From Maribacter sp. (lineage in GTDB: Bacteria; Bacteroidota; Bacteroidia; Flavobacteriales; Flavobacteriaceae): 64,000 nt of DNA. Of this stretch, positions 9,991-20,469 are shown in pieces (position 1 is the stretch's first letter; each line of letters opens with the position of its first letter). Location: the NCBI RefSeq assembly GCF_016744255.1, contig NZ_JADGES010000001.1:54719-118718 (forward strand), in the 5' to 3' direction. The notes beneath the pieces were generated by a model, which did not search any database, had not been told where the DNA came from, and saw only the letters and a list, made by a program, of their open reading frames with translations. The translations under genes were made by a program, and so were the position numbers.

Positions 9991-11034
9991 CTATCTATTT
10001 ATTTTTTTCGCATTTATCCAACGGACATATTGCACCTTATTCCGGTTATGTTGAGCTGCGGTTCTAGCAAATTTATGATACCCAAAATTCTCTACATTGG
10101 CTACCATATAGATATATTCATGTCTTTCTGAGCTTAAAACAGCATCAATTGCAGATATATCTGGCATAGTTATAGGGCCTGGAGGAACACCCGTGTATTT
10201 ATAAGTATTATAAGGGGAATCAATCTCTAAATCTTTATAAAGAACTCTTTTAATTACAAGACCAAAGTTGTTCTGATCCTTTTTTAGCGCATAAATTACA
10301 GTTGGATCTGCCTGAAGAAGCATTCCTTTTCGTATTCTATTTAGATATAAGCCAGCTACTCGAGGCCTTTCATCTATTTTCGCAGTCTCTTTGTGTACAA
10401 TCGCAGCCAATGACACCACTTCAATAGGAGTTAGATTTAACGCTTTAGCCTTTTTCAAGCGGTTTTCATTCCAAAATTTTGCGTACTCCTTAAGCATTTT
10501 ATTTCTAAAACCCTCTGGAGAGGTATTCCAAAAAAACTCATAACTATTAGCTATATACATTGCCAAATTAGTATCCGCATTAAATCCATTTTCCTTTAAA
10601 AAAGAAGCATCGGTAAAAGCGCTTAAAAGACTTAAACTATCCGCCTCTATCTGTTTAGATATCCTCCCTGCTAAATCAGCTATAGTCTCTTGATTATTAA
10701 ATGCTACTTTAACTGGGGTATTTCCACTTCTTAGCACACCAATAATTTCATTATTATTCATCCCTTTCTTTAAAGCATACTTCCCTGCCTTAACATTTAC
10801 AGAATACTTTTTTCGTTCTGCAGCTGATAAAAAAGAAGAAATATCTTCTAAAATAGGCTCCAAAAGCACTTCAACATCGTTAATATTAGAATTTGTTGGT
10901 ATAAAAACATACGCTTTATCATTATTAAATTTAGTGTTTGGTGTAAAGAAGGCATCATAAACCGTATAGGCTAATATTCCCCCTGCAACCAATCCCACTA
11001 AAACGATTGCTACTAATATTTTCTTTATATACAT
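9991..11034 (-). CDS. mltG: Endolytic transglycosylase MltG
   Basis: Cleaves nascent glycan strands, setting their length during peptidoglycan synthesis. The 347-residue protein has an N-terminal membrane anchor (VAIVLVGLVAGGILAYTVY, 8-26), a LysM-like subdomain (KAGKYALKKGMN) and the YceG catalytic domain with Glu216 in AAIVHKETAK and the downstream VAGLYLNRI. Ends PPGPITMPDISAIDAVL, as in the family. Overlaps the upstream acetyltransferase by 10 bp in the dapF-GNAT-mltG operon, which joins a cell-wall precursor enzyme with a cell-wall remodelling enzyme. Confidence 0.95.
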   Translation of the reverse strand: MYIKKILVAIVLVGLVAGGILAYTVYDAFFTPNTKFNNDKAYVFIPTNSNINDVEVLLEPILEDISSFLSAAERKKYSVNVKAGKYALKKGMNNNEIIGVLRSGNTPVKVAFNNQETIADLAGRISKQIEADSLSLLSAFTDASFLKENGFNADTNLAMYIANSYEFFWNTSPEGFRNKMLKEYAKFWNENRLKKAKALNLTPIEVVSLAAIVHKETAKIDERPRVAGLYLNRIRKGMLLQADPTVIYALKKDQNNFGLVIKRVLYKDLEIDSPYNTYKYTGVPPGPITMPDISAIDAVLSSERHEYIYMVANVENFGYHKFARTAAQHNRNKVQYVRWINAKKINR

Positions 11035-11555
11035 GTGCTTATTTTTTGAAACAAAATTTCATTCTTATAATTTCCGCTGGAATAAATCCAATCTTTTTTG
11101 ACTCCTATTTGCTTAAAATCTAACTTTTTAAACAAATGAATACTTGCCATATTATCTTCTAAAACATTAGCATATAATTGATGTAAATCTAATACCGTAA
11201 AAGCATAATCGCACAGAATAGCAATAGCCTCAGCCCCTATTCCTTCATTCCTATGCTCTTTCTGCAAAACAACAATACCTATACCTGCTTTTTTATTTTT
11301 TGGGTCAAAATCGAACAAATCTATCAACCCAACAACTTCTTTTTCTTTAGTACATATACACAATCGCAATTGTTTAACATCGTAAATATCTCTATGCGCA
11401 CTCTCTAAATACAACTGTAAAACCTTTTTAGAATAAGGTGTTGTTGTTCCACTAATCTCCCATAAGTCTGTATTATTCTCTAAGGCATACAAAAAATCTA
11501 AATCACCCATTTCCAGAGCTCTTAAATATATTCTATTACCCTCTAGATTTAACAT
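11025..11555 (-). CDS. GNAT family N-acetyltransferase, RimJ/RimL-like
   Basis: A 176-residue acetyltransferase of the RimJ/RimL/SpeG type: LEGNRIYLRALEMGDLDFLY at the start, the CoA loop EHRNEGIGAEA, and the closing DNMASIHLFKKLDFK. Substrate unknown (ribosomal protein, polyamine or peptide amines are possible). It overlaps dapF by 7 bp and mltG by 10 bp, so all three are translated from one mRNA. Confidence 0.85.
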   Translation of the reverse strand: MLNLEGNRIYLRALEMGDLDFLYALENNTDLWEISGTTTPYSKKVLQLYLESAHRDIYDVKQLRLCICTKEKEVVGLIDLFDFDPKNKKAGIGIVVLQKEHRNEGIGAEAIAILCDYAFTVLDLHQLYANVLEDNMASIHLFKKLDFKQIGVKKDWIYSSGNYKNEILFQKISTCI

Positions 11556-12334
11556 GATATTTCTCCCTTAAAAACCTGCTTAGCCTGGCCAGTTAAAAAC
11601 ACCTGACTATACGTTCCATTTTCGTAATGAAATGTAACCTCTAACTTACCTCCTAAAACATCTACATAAACATGATTCTTATGCACTTTACCCGCTTTAT
11701 GCATTGCAATTGCAACCGCAGTAACACCTGTTCCACACGACAACGTTTCATCTTCAACACCGCGTTCATAGGTTCGTACAGCAAACATATTTTCCCCTAT
11801 AGGTTCCACAAAATTAATATTACTTCCCGTTTCACCATATAAACCATATCTTAATTTCTCTCCCTCTTTCTTCACCTTAAATTCCGAAAGATTTTCTACC
11901 ATTTGTACATGGTGTGGAGAACCTGTATTTAAAAACATAGCTCCTGGTTTTGTTTTAACATCGTTCACCTCTATCATTTGCAAACTCACTACATCACCAT
12001 CCATAGTAGCACTATGCAACCCGTCTACAGCCATAAAAGAAGTTTTATCTTTAATTACATTTAAAAATCGCGCAAAAGCAACAAGACACCTTCCTCCATT
12101 ACCACACATGGTACTCTCTTTTCCATCGGAATTATAATAAACCATCTTAAAATCAGAAACAGCATCTTCTTCTAATAAAATAAGGCCATCTGCCCCTATC
12201 CCAAGTCTTCTATCACAAAGAAAAGCAATCCATCTTGTATTTTCTTTTGGGAATTTTAAATCCCTATTATCAATCATTACAAAATCGTTACCTGTTCCCT
12301 GGTATTTATAAAACGTAATATCCTTTTTCTTCAT
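11549..12334 (-). CDS. dapF: Diaminopimelate epimerase DapF
   Basis: Interconverts LL- and meso-diaminopimelate, giving the peptidoglycan cross-linking residue and the lysine precursor. The 261 residues contain both catalytic cysteines: Cys77 in MCGNGGRC and Cys200 in LSCGTGVTA. The start KITFYKYQGTGNDF-like beginning (YKYQGTGNDF, 9-18) is characteristic. First gene of the dapF-GNAT-mltG operon; an exact -7 box lies 8 bp ahead of the ATG, so the leader is very short. Confidence 0.96.
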   Translation of the reverse strand: MKKKDITFYKYQGTGNDFVMIDNRDLKFPKENTRWIAFLCDRRLGIGADGLILLEEDAVSDFKMVYYNSDGKESTMCGNGGRCLVAFARFLNVIKDKTSFMAVDGLHSATMDGDVVSLQMIEVNDVKTKPGAMFLNTGSPHHVQMVENLSEFKVKKEGEKLRYGLYGETGSNINFVEPIGENMFAVRTYERGVEDETLSCGTGVTAVAIAMHKAGKVHKNHVYVDVLGGKLEVTFHYENGTYSQVFLTGQAKQVFKGEISC

Positions 12335-12341
12335 AATATAA

Positions 12342-12349
12342 CAAAGATA
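12342..12349 (-). promoter_or_regulatory. -7 box of the dapF operon
   Basis: TATCTTTG on the minus strand, an exact TAnnTTTG match ending 7 bases before the dapF ATG; transcript would be leaderless or nearly so. Confidence 0.5.
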
Positions 12350-12449
12350 GAAATTATTAAGTTTTTTTTGGCAGTTAAAAAGTCGTTAAAGACAATCTAC
12401 TAATGACTAAATCTATTAATTTTACATGCATATTTTAAAACACATACAA

Positions 12450-13844
12450 ATGAAAAAAATTAGCAACTTACTATTAGTCGCCGTTTTTGCAGGCGCAATT
12501 ACACTTGGTACTTATAAGCTTTTTTTTGAAAACACCAATTATACCGTTATTACTCAAGAACCTAAAGCAAATACTTTTCAAACAAACTACACTCCTACTT
12601 CCCCTAAAGGAGCCGGAATAAATGAATTAGATTTTACTACAGCTGCAGAAATTACAGTAAACGCAGTAGTACACGTTAAAAATGTGACCCTAGGTTCCGG
12701 GCCTACAAATATCATGGAGTTCTTCTATGGGTCTAAATCTAGCCAAACACCACAAATAGGAACTGGCTCTGGCGTAATCATATCACCTGATGGCTACATA
12801 GTTACCAATAACCATGTTATTTCAAAAGCAAATAAACTACAGGTAACTCTGAATAATAATAAAATATATGATGCAGAATTAGTTGGCACAGACCCTAACT
12901 CCGACATTGCCTTATTAAAAATTGATGCGAAAAAACAACTTCCATACCTTGCTTTTGGCGACTCAGACAATGTAAAGATAGGAGAATGGGTATTAGCCGT
13001 AGGCAACCCTTTTAACCTTACCTCTACTGTAACTGCTGGCATTGTAAGTGCAAAAGCAAGAGCCCTTGGACAAATAGACCAGTCTTTTATACAAACAGAT
13101 GCTGCCGTTAACCCCGGAAACAGCGGAGGAGCTTTAGTTAACACCAATGGTGATTTAGTCGGAATTAACACTGCAATAACATCACAAACAGGCTCTTATG
13201 TTGGATACTCTTTTGCCGTTCCAAGTAATATTGCCAAAAAAGTCGTAGAAGACATTATGGAATATGGCAATGTTTTAAAAGGAATTATTGGTATTACCTC
13301 CCCTCCAATGAATTCTCCTTACGCTATTGAAAATGGAATAAATGAAATTGAAGGTGTATATGTTGATGGTGTGGAAGCCGGATCAGGAGCCGAAGATGCC
13401 AATATTCAATCTGGGGATATAATTAAAAAAGTAGATAATATTGATGTTCGTAAATTTTCTGATCTAATAGGATACATTTCTACAAAAAGACCAAAAGACG
13501 AAGTAGAATTAACCCTAATACGTTCTAATGAAACACTAATAGTACCCGTTACCCTTAAAGAAAGACAAGCACTATTTATAGCTGAGATGGGAATAAAAGT
13601 AAAAAACCTTACCGAGGAGGACAAAAAACAATTTAAAACCGAAACTGGGGTTAAAATAATTGAGGTTCCCGAACTATATAGAGGATATGGGTTAAAAGGG
13701 AAAATTTTATTATCTGTAGGCGAAGACAAAATAAATAATATCCAAGAGGCAAAAACATTGTTTGGACGTATCTCTAGATATGGCAAAACAAGTATTACAA
13801 TGCTCAATAAAAAAGGCGAACGAGAAAGGCTTATTTTTCAATAA
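12450..13844 (+). CDS. HtrA/DegQ-family periplasmic serine protease
   Basis: Degrades or refolds damaged envelope proteins. I start at ATG 12450 (MKKISNLLLV) because it gives a proper membrane/signal segment; the ATG at 12426 would lie next to a near-consensus -7 box (TAATTTTA, 12417-12424). The trypsin-like domain has the triad His122 (TNNHV), Asp152 (NSDIAL) and Ser225 (PGNSGGAL). A PDZ domain follows (about 265-365, EGVYVDGVEAGSGAEDA) and a second weaker one reaches the end. 464 residues. Monocistronic, closed by a strong terminator. Confidence 0.93.
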   Translation: MKKISNLLLVAVFAGAITLGTYKLFFENTNYTVITQEPKANTFQTNYTPTSPKGAGINELDFTTAAEITVNAVVHVKNVTLGSGPTNIMEFFYGSKSSQTPQIGTGSGVIISPDGYIVTNNHVISKANKLQVTLNNNKIYDAELVGTDPNSDIALLKIDAKKQLPYLAFGDSDNVKIGEWVLAVGNPFNLTSTVTAGIVSAKARALGQIDQSFIQTDAAVNPGNSGGALVNTNGDLVGINTAITSQTGSYVGYSFAVPSNIAKKVVEDIMEYGNVLKGIIGITSPPMNSPYAIENGINEIEGVYVDGVEAGSGAEDANIQSGDIIKKVDNIDVRKFSDLIGYISTKRPKDEVELTLIRSNETLIVPVTLKERQALFIAEMGIKVKNLTEEDKKQFKTETGVKIIEVPELYRGYGLKGKILLSVGEDKINNIQEAKTLFGRISRYGKTSITMLNKKGERERLIFQ

Positions 13845-13854
13845 CAGTACTCTT

Positions 13855-13887
13855 AAAAAAACGCTCCATAAACGGAGCGTTTTTTTT
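13855..13887 (+). terminator. Terminator of htrA
   Basis: ACGCTCC/GGAGCGT stem with ATAAAC loop, flanked by A-run and eight Ts; likely works on both strands. Confidence 0.88.
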
Positions 13888-13923
13888 ATGCAATAATATT
13901 TTTACGAAAACGTTTGAAATAAG

Positions 13924-13931
13924 TATTTTTG
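13924..13931 (+). promoter_or_regulatory. -7 box of gap
   Basis: TATTTTTG, exact TAnnTTTG match, 28 bp ahead of the ATG at 13960. Confidence 0.5.
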
Positions 13932-13959
13932 CAAACCAATAAACAATCATAAAGTCATT

Positions 13960-15408
13960 ATGGCAAAAAATAAAATGTACGAAAAAGAGCTTGCTTTTCA
14001 AGCCGATAGAAGGAAGGCAACTACCGAATTTATCAAACTAACAAGTGATTTGTGGTATGATAAATCCATAGAAATAGTTTTATTTAAAAACCAAGTAATT
14101 GATAAAAATGTAAGCGACATCATCAACTTACATGAGTACGCAGGTGAATTTGTTCAAAAACCAATATCAATTTTTGATTCTGTAGAGATTTTAAGAGCTA
14201 TAAACGACATAAAATTACCCCCTTCTAAATTAGATATCGGTAAACTTACTTATGAGTATCATTCCGACAATAATGATTCTAGTAACGTAAAATCGTTTGT
14301 TATCAACAAACTTAAAGACGCCAATAATTCTGATGAAATAAAACCTAAAGATGTAGTTTTATATGGTTTTGGCAGAATAGGTAGACTTCTTGCCAGAGAA
14401 CTTATGGCCAAAACTGGAAAAGGAACCCAAATGCGACTAAGAGCTATAGTTACTCGCGGGGCTACCAGTGAAGAAATTTTGGAAAAAAGAGCTAATTTAT
14501 TACGAACCGATTCTGTTCATGGAAAGTTCAATGGAACTGTAGACATCGATGTTAAAAATAATGCACTAATCATCAATGGGACTACGGTGCATATTATCAA
14601 TGCAGCACAACCAGAAGACATAGATTATACTAACTATGGCATTAAAGACGCATTAATTATTGATAATACCGGAGCCTTTAGAGATAAAAAAGAACTAAGT
14701 AGACACTTAAAATCTAAAGGTGCATCTAGAGTCCTTTTAACCGCACCTGCAAAAGAAATTCCTAATATTGTTCATGGTGTAAACCATAATGAATACAGCC
14801 CTGACACCATTAAAATATTTTCTGCAGCTTCCTGTACAACTAATGCAATTACCCCAATACTAAAAGTAATTGATGACTCTTTAGGAATAACCAAAGGGCA
14901 TTTAGAAACCATCCACGCATACACCAATGACCAGAACTTGGTAGACAATATGCACGGAAAATACAGAAGAGGAAGGGCTGCCGCTTTAAACATGGTAATA
15001 ACAGAAACAGGAGCCGGAAAAGCTGTAGCAAAGGCACTACCTGCATTAGAAAATAAATTAACTTCTAATGCCATAAGAGTTCCTGTCCCTAATGGGTCCC
15101 TAGCCATATTAAATTTAGAAATTAAAAACAAAACATCTATAAATGGCATTGATACTATTATCAAAAAATACGCTTTAGAAGGCGATTTAGTAGAACAAAT
15201 AAAATATTCTTTAAGCAAAGAGATGGTTTCATCCGATATTATTGGGACTTCTGCTCCTTCTATTTATGATAGCAAAGCCACAATAGTAGAAAAATCAGGA
15301 AAAAATATTATACTTTATATATGGTATGATAATGAATATGGTTATTCTCACCAAGTTATTCGATTAGCCAAATATATATCTAAAGTAAGAAGGTATACGT
15401 ACTACTAG
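13960..15408 (+). CDS. gap: Glyceraldehyde-3-phosphate dehydrogenase, long form
   Basis: Oxidises glyceraldehyde 3-phosphate to 1,3-bisphosphoglycerate. At 482 residues it is about 145 longer than classical GAPDH because of an N-terminal helical extension (1-130), known for a Bacteroidetes/proteobacterial long form. The NAD(P) motif GFGRIG is at 136-141, the active-site Cys292 in SAASCTTNAITP and His319 in ETIHAYT. The C-terminus ends NEYGYSHQVIRLAKYI as usual. Its role, glycolytic or gluconeogenic, and cofactor preference cannot be decided here. Single gene between a -7 box and a 14-bp terminator stem. Confidence 0.94.
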   Translation: MAKNKMYEKELAFQADRRKATTEFIKLTSDLWYDKSIEIVLFKNQVIDKNVSDIINLHEYAGEFVQKPISIFDSVEILRAINDIKLPPSKLDIGKLTYEYHSDNNDSSNVKSFVINKLKDANNSDEIKPKDVVLYGFGRIGRLLARELMAKTGKGTQMRLRAIVTRGATSEEILEKRANLLRTDSVHGKFNGTVDIDVKNNALIINGTTVHIINAAQPEDIDYTNYGIKDALIIDNTGAFRDKKELSRHLKSKGASRVLLTAPAKEIPNIVHGVNHNEYSPDTIKIFSAASCTTNAITPILKVIDDSLGITKGHLETIHAYTNDQNLVDNMHGKYRRGRAAALNMVITETGAGKAVAKALPALENKLTSNAIRVPVPNGSLAILNLEIKNKTSINGIDTIIKKYALEGDLVEQIKYSLSKEMVSSDIIGTSAPSIYDSKATIVEKSGKNIILYIWYDNEYGYSHQVIRLAKYISKVRRYTYY

Positions 15409-15427
15409 GACTAACACTGTATTTAAG

Positions 15428-15472
15428 AGGTTTTATTTTAATGCTAATCCATTTAAAATAAAACCTTTTTTC
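15428..15472 (+). terminator. Terminator of gap
   Basis: Perfect 14-bp stem, AGGTTTTATTTTAA (15428-15441) with its complement at 15453-15466, then a T-run. Confidence 0.88.
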
Positions 15473-15555
15473 TTTTTTTTTTCTTTATTGATATTATTGA
15501 AGTATTTTAGTCCCCCTCTAAATCACTTTTTAATTAATATACAAACCATTAACAA

Positions 15556-16179
15556 ATGAAAGGTTTAAGAATACTATTTGCAGTAATCGCCTTGTTCACA
15601 ATTAACCTACAATTTGGACAAGAAGAAGAGAAAGATCAACAAGATTTATCTCTAGACAAAGGAAACATCAAGAGCCAGTTTGACTTTATCTACAAAAAAT
15701 CTGGCAACTACAGAGCTGACGGAAAAAAATACGAAGTTGTAAGAGTTATTTCCCTAGACAAATTAAAACAAAACGTACTAGATTCTCTAAATGTTTACAA
15801 CAAAAAAGAAGATGGTCTTAAAGCCACTATAAAAGGCCACGAAACTACTATTACTTCCTTAGAAAAAAAATTAGCAGAAACCAGCAACAACCTATCCGCC
15901 GTAACGGAAGAAAAAGACAGCATGTCTTTTTTAGGTATCCTTGTATCTAAAGGAACCTACAATGTTATTCTATGGACCATCATAGGCTCTCTCTTATTAT
16001 TTCTTATTGGATTCATTTATAAGTTCAGAAGAAGTAACGTATTAACGCAAGAGGCAAAAACGTCCTTATCAGAAGTAGAAACGGAATATGAAGACCACAG
16101 AAGAAGGGCACTAGAAAGAGAACAAAAAATAAGCAGACAACTGCAAGACGAGATTAATAAATACAAAAAATCTAAATAA
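15556..16179 (+). CDS. Coiled-coil membrane protein of unknown function upstream of trmD
   Basis: Not recognised as an enzyme. The 207 residues show a signal peptide (1-21, cut likely after LQFGQ), a polar region, a coiled coil about 85-120, one transmembrane helix (135-156) and a charged C-terminal coiled coil (165-205, rich in Arg, Glu and Gln). It would sit in the inner membrane with long helices on both sides. Homologues beside trmD are sometimes labelled as the tRNA methyltransferase by neighbourhood; nothing here supports that. A terminator separates it from trmD, so it is its own transcript. Confidence 0.8.
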   Translation: MKGLRILFAVIALFTINLQFGQEEEKDQQDLSLDKGNIKSQFDFIYKKSGNYRADGKKYEVVRVISLDKLKQNVLDSLNVYNKKEDGLKATIKGHETTITSLEKKLAETSNNLSAVTEEKDSMSFLGILVSKGTYNVILWTIIGSLLLFLIGFIYKFRRSNVLTQEAKTSLSEVETEYEDHRRRALEREQKISRQLQDEINKYKKSK

Positions 16180-16181
16180 CT

Positions 16182-16207
16182 AAAAGCTCCTTTCGGGGCT
16201 TTTTTTA
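16182..16207 (+). terminator. Terminator ahead of trmD
   Basis: AAAGCTCC-tttc-GGGGCTTT stem-loop followed by a T-run. Confidence 0.8.
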
Positions 16208-16293
16208 TTTAAAAAGGAACTTCCTAAAAAGCAAAACAAAATACCATTGTTTTTGCTTAATTTTACCGCGCCAAATATCAATAAGTAGCTTTT

Positions 16294-16968
16294 ATGCGTA
16301 TAGACATTATAACCGTACTCCCCGAACTATTAAAAAGCCCTTTTGAAGCCTCTATATTAAAAAGAGCTATTGAAAAGGAATTGGTAGAAGTGCATTTTCA
16401 TAACATTAGAGATTACACAGATAAAAGCTACAATCAAGTAGATGATTATCAATTTGGAGGTGGCGCAGGAATGGTTTTAATGATAGAACCAATAGACAAA
16501 TGTATCTCTAAACTAAAAGCAGAAAGAGATTATGACGAGGTTATATATATGACTCCCGATGGGGATACATTAAACCAAAAAATGGCGAATAGATTATCTC
16601 TCGTTGGTAATCTTATTATACTATGCGGACACTACAAAGGCGTAGATCAACGCGTAAGAGACCTTTTTATAACTAAAGAAATATCCGTTGGCGATTATGT
16701 GCTATCTGGTGGTGAACTTGGAGCAGCCATTTTATGTGATGCTATAATTAGACTAATCCCAGGAGTATTAAGTAATGAAACCTCTGCCCTAACCGATACC
16801 TTTCAGGACAATCTTTTAGCACCTCCAATATATACAAGACCAGCTGAGTACAAAGGGCACAAGGTTCCTGATATACTTCTAAGCGGTAACTTCCCTAAAA
16901 TAGAAGAATGGAGAGAAAATAAGGCTCTAGAAAGGACAGAAAAACTTAGGCCAGATTTGTTAGAGTAA
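16294..16968 (+). CDS. trmD: tRNA (guanine-N1)-methyltransferase TrmD
   Basis: Methylates G37 next to the anticodon, preventing frameshifts. The 224 residues start [13 protein letters not shown] and have the trefoil-knot SAM site: [11 protein letters not shown] (110-120) and GDYVLSGGE (133-141). The C-terminal tRNA-binding segment ([19 protein letters not shown]) is complete. Adjacent to rplS, an arrangement conserved in bacteria, though rplS also has its own promoter here. Confidence 0.97.
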   Translation: MRIDIITVLPELLKSPFEASILKRAIEKELVEVHFHNIRDYTDKSYNQVDDYQFGGGAGMVLMIEPIDKCISKLKAERDYDEVIYMTPDGDTLNQKMANRLSLVGNLIILCGHYKGVDQRVRDLFITKEISVGDYVLSGGELGAAILCDAIIRLIPGVLSNETSALTDTFQDNLLAPPIYTRPAEYKGHKVPDILLSGNFPKIEEWRENKALERTEKLRPDLLE

Positions 16969-17007
16969 AACAAGTAATTACAAATTTAAAATAATAATTA
17001 AAATTTA

Positions 17008-17037
17008 TTGTTAATTTTAATAAATAGCGTATTTTTG
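17008..17037 (+). promoter_or_regulatory. Promoter of rplS
   Basis: TTG (17008-17010), 19 bases, then TATTTTTG (17030-17037): a full match to the Bacteroidetes two-part promoter. Start of transcription near 17043. Confidence 0.7.
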
Positions 17038-17047
17038 CGCACTATTA

Positions 17048-17081
17048 AAATAACCTCTGACGAAAATCGTGAATGTTATTT
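17048..17081 (+). promoter_or_regulatory. Hairpin leader of rplS (candidate ribosomal-protein autoregulatory element)
   Basis: AAATAAC (17048-17054) pairs with GTTATTT (17075-17081), and inside it ACGA (17060-17063) pairs with TCGT (17067-17070) around an AAA loop, leaving an asymmetric internal loop. It occupies most of the 60-base leader between promoter and ATG. Ribosomal protein leaders of this kind let the protein repress its own mRNA; binding by L19 is inference. Confidence 0.5.
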
Positions 17082-17104
17082 AAATATAATGTCAAAAAAT
17101 AAAA

Positions 17105-17455
17105 ATGGAATCACTTATTAAGTTTGTAGAAAACGAATTCGTTCCTAAAAAAGATTTCCCTGATTTCTCAGCAGGAGATACTATTACAGTATACTATGAG
17201 ATTAAAGAAGGCGAAAAAACACGTACACAGTTCTTTAAAGGAGTTGTTATCCAAAGAAGAGGTTCTGGAGCTACAGAAACATTTACTATCCGTAAAATGT
17301 CTGGTACTGTTGGTGTAGAACGTATATTCCCTATTAACTTACCTGCTTTACAAAAAGTAGAAGTTAATAAGCAAGGTAAAGTACGTAGAGCTAGAACTGT
17401 CTACTTTAGAGAATTAACTGGTAAGAAAGCAAGAATCAAAGAGATTCGTAAGTAA
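17105..17455 (+). CDS. rplS: 50S ribosomal protein L19
   Basis: Structural protein at the 30S-50S interface. The 116 residues include the KOW-like core DFPDFSAGDTITVYYEIKEG, the FKGVVIQRRGSG signature and the basic closing RRARTVYFRELTGKKARIKE. Own promoter and structured leader upstream, terminator directly downstream. Confidence 0.97.
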   Translation: MESLIKFVENEFVPKKDFPDFSAGDTITVYYEIKEGEKTRTQFFKGVVIQRRGSGATETFTIRKMSGTVGVERIFPINLPALQKVEVNKQGKVRRARTVYFRELTGKKARIKEIRK

Positions 17456-17475
17456 ACTTACTAGCTTAGACTTAT

Positions 17476-17510
17476 AAAAAAAGCACTACTCCTATGGGTA
17501 GTGCTTTTTT
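17476..17510 (+). terminator. Terminator of rplS
   Basis: GCACTAC/GTAGTGC stem extended by A and T runs (AAAAAA...TTTTTT), loop tcctatg; 20 bp after the stop codon. Confidence 0.88.
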
Positions 17511-17593
17511 ATGAACAATTGTTAATAACCGTAGTTAACAAGCTGTTGATTACTAAATACATACAAAAAAGCATAATTTTAAAATATATTTAT

Positions 17594-18018
17594 TATCTTT
17601 AAGTATGATTATAAAAGGAGGTAATCTCGGGTAGTCTTGAGACCATCAAATTAAATCATTATAAAGTTTACGTTCTTTATATTATTGTGTAATCTTAAAG
17701 TGAGTTTCGTATTATTAAATACAAAACATCAATAAAGATGAGTATTCCTACAAGGCTGTCGCTTTGGTTATGGTAGTATGAATATATTTTTAATTTGGTA
17801 GTAGGCTTTTTAGTTGATAATCTAAATAAATATATAAACACAATAAGAAGAAACAATAAAGTTGCTTGCTCAATTAGTAAAAAACTTATTATTTTAAACG
17901 TTGAAAATAGTTACACAAATGCAATCAATGGTTGCCGTTCTATTTAAATACTAGAACAACATGTTTGAAAACTATTTCTAGAAAGCCATATCCTGTACTT
18001 GTACATGATATGGCTTTT
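17594..18018 (+). ncRNA. Candidate structured non-coding RNA between rplS and icd
   Basis: The 674 bp between rplS and icd have no plausible gene. After the rplS terminator there is a near-consensus -7 box (TATCTTTA, 17594-17601), a 5' hairpin around TCTC...GAGA (17627-17643), ATAAAG/CTTTAT near 17661-17680, and a long 3' domain: AAATAGTT (17905-17912) with AACTATTT (17970-17977) enclosing GTTCTA (17937-17942) with TAGAAC (17952-17957). A strong terminator ends it at 17982-18018. It does not contain recognisable tmRNA, RNase P or SRP motifs. Identity unknown; GGTAGT occurs three times. Confidence 0.4.
17982..18018 (+). terminator. Terminator of the candidate RNA
   Basis: AAAGCCATATC (17982-17992) pairs with GATATGGCTTT (18007-18017), with a further TGTAC/GTACA inside; followed by T-rich DNA. 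Strong, and not needed by any gene upstream. Confidence 0.8.
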
Positions 18019-18090
18019 ATTGTTTATAAATTTCACAAAAATCATAACGCTTAGTACAACTACCACATTTACTAAAACCTTTTTATATCG

Positions 18091-18098
18091 TATATTTG
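18091..18098 (+). promoter_or_regulatory. -7 box of icd
   Basis: TATATTTG, exact TAnnTTTG match, 31 bp ahead of the icd ATG. Confidence 0.5.
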
Positions 18099-18117
18099 CT
18101 GCGCTTAAATAAAATGA

Positions 18118-20349
<2,232 letters not shown>

Positions 20350-20367
20350 AGTTATCTTCTATTTTAT

Positions 20368-20403
20368 AAAAAAACCCTTGTTTATCACAAACAAGGGTTT
20401 TTT
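20368..20403 (+). terminator. Terminator of icd
   Basis: ACCCTTGTTT/AAACAAGGGT stem with ATCAC loop, flanked by A and T runs. Confidence 0.9.
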
Positions 20404-20469
20404 CTTTATAAATAATTGTCAAGCGTAAGATTTTTATTTATTTCCTAACTACTTTTATAAAAACATATA

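Noticed and set aside
9882..10131. Two overlapping frames of 61 and 63 residues on the plus strand
   Set aside because: They lie mainly antisense to the end of mltG and have no features of real proteins.
15556..16179. Naming the gene before trmD as a tRNA methyltransferase
   Set aside because: The protein has a signal peptide, coiled coils and a membrane helix and no SAM-binding motif; such a name would only be borrowed from its neighbour.
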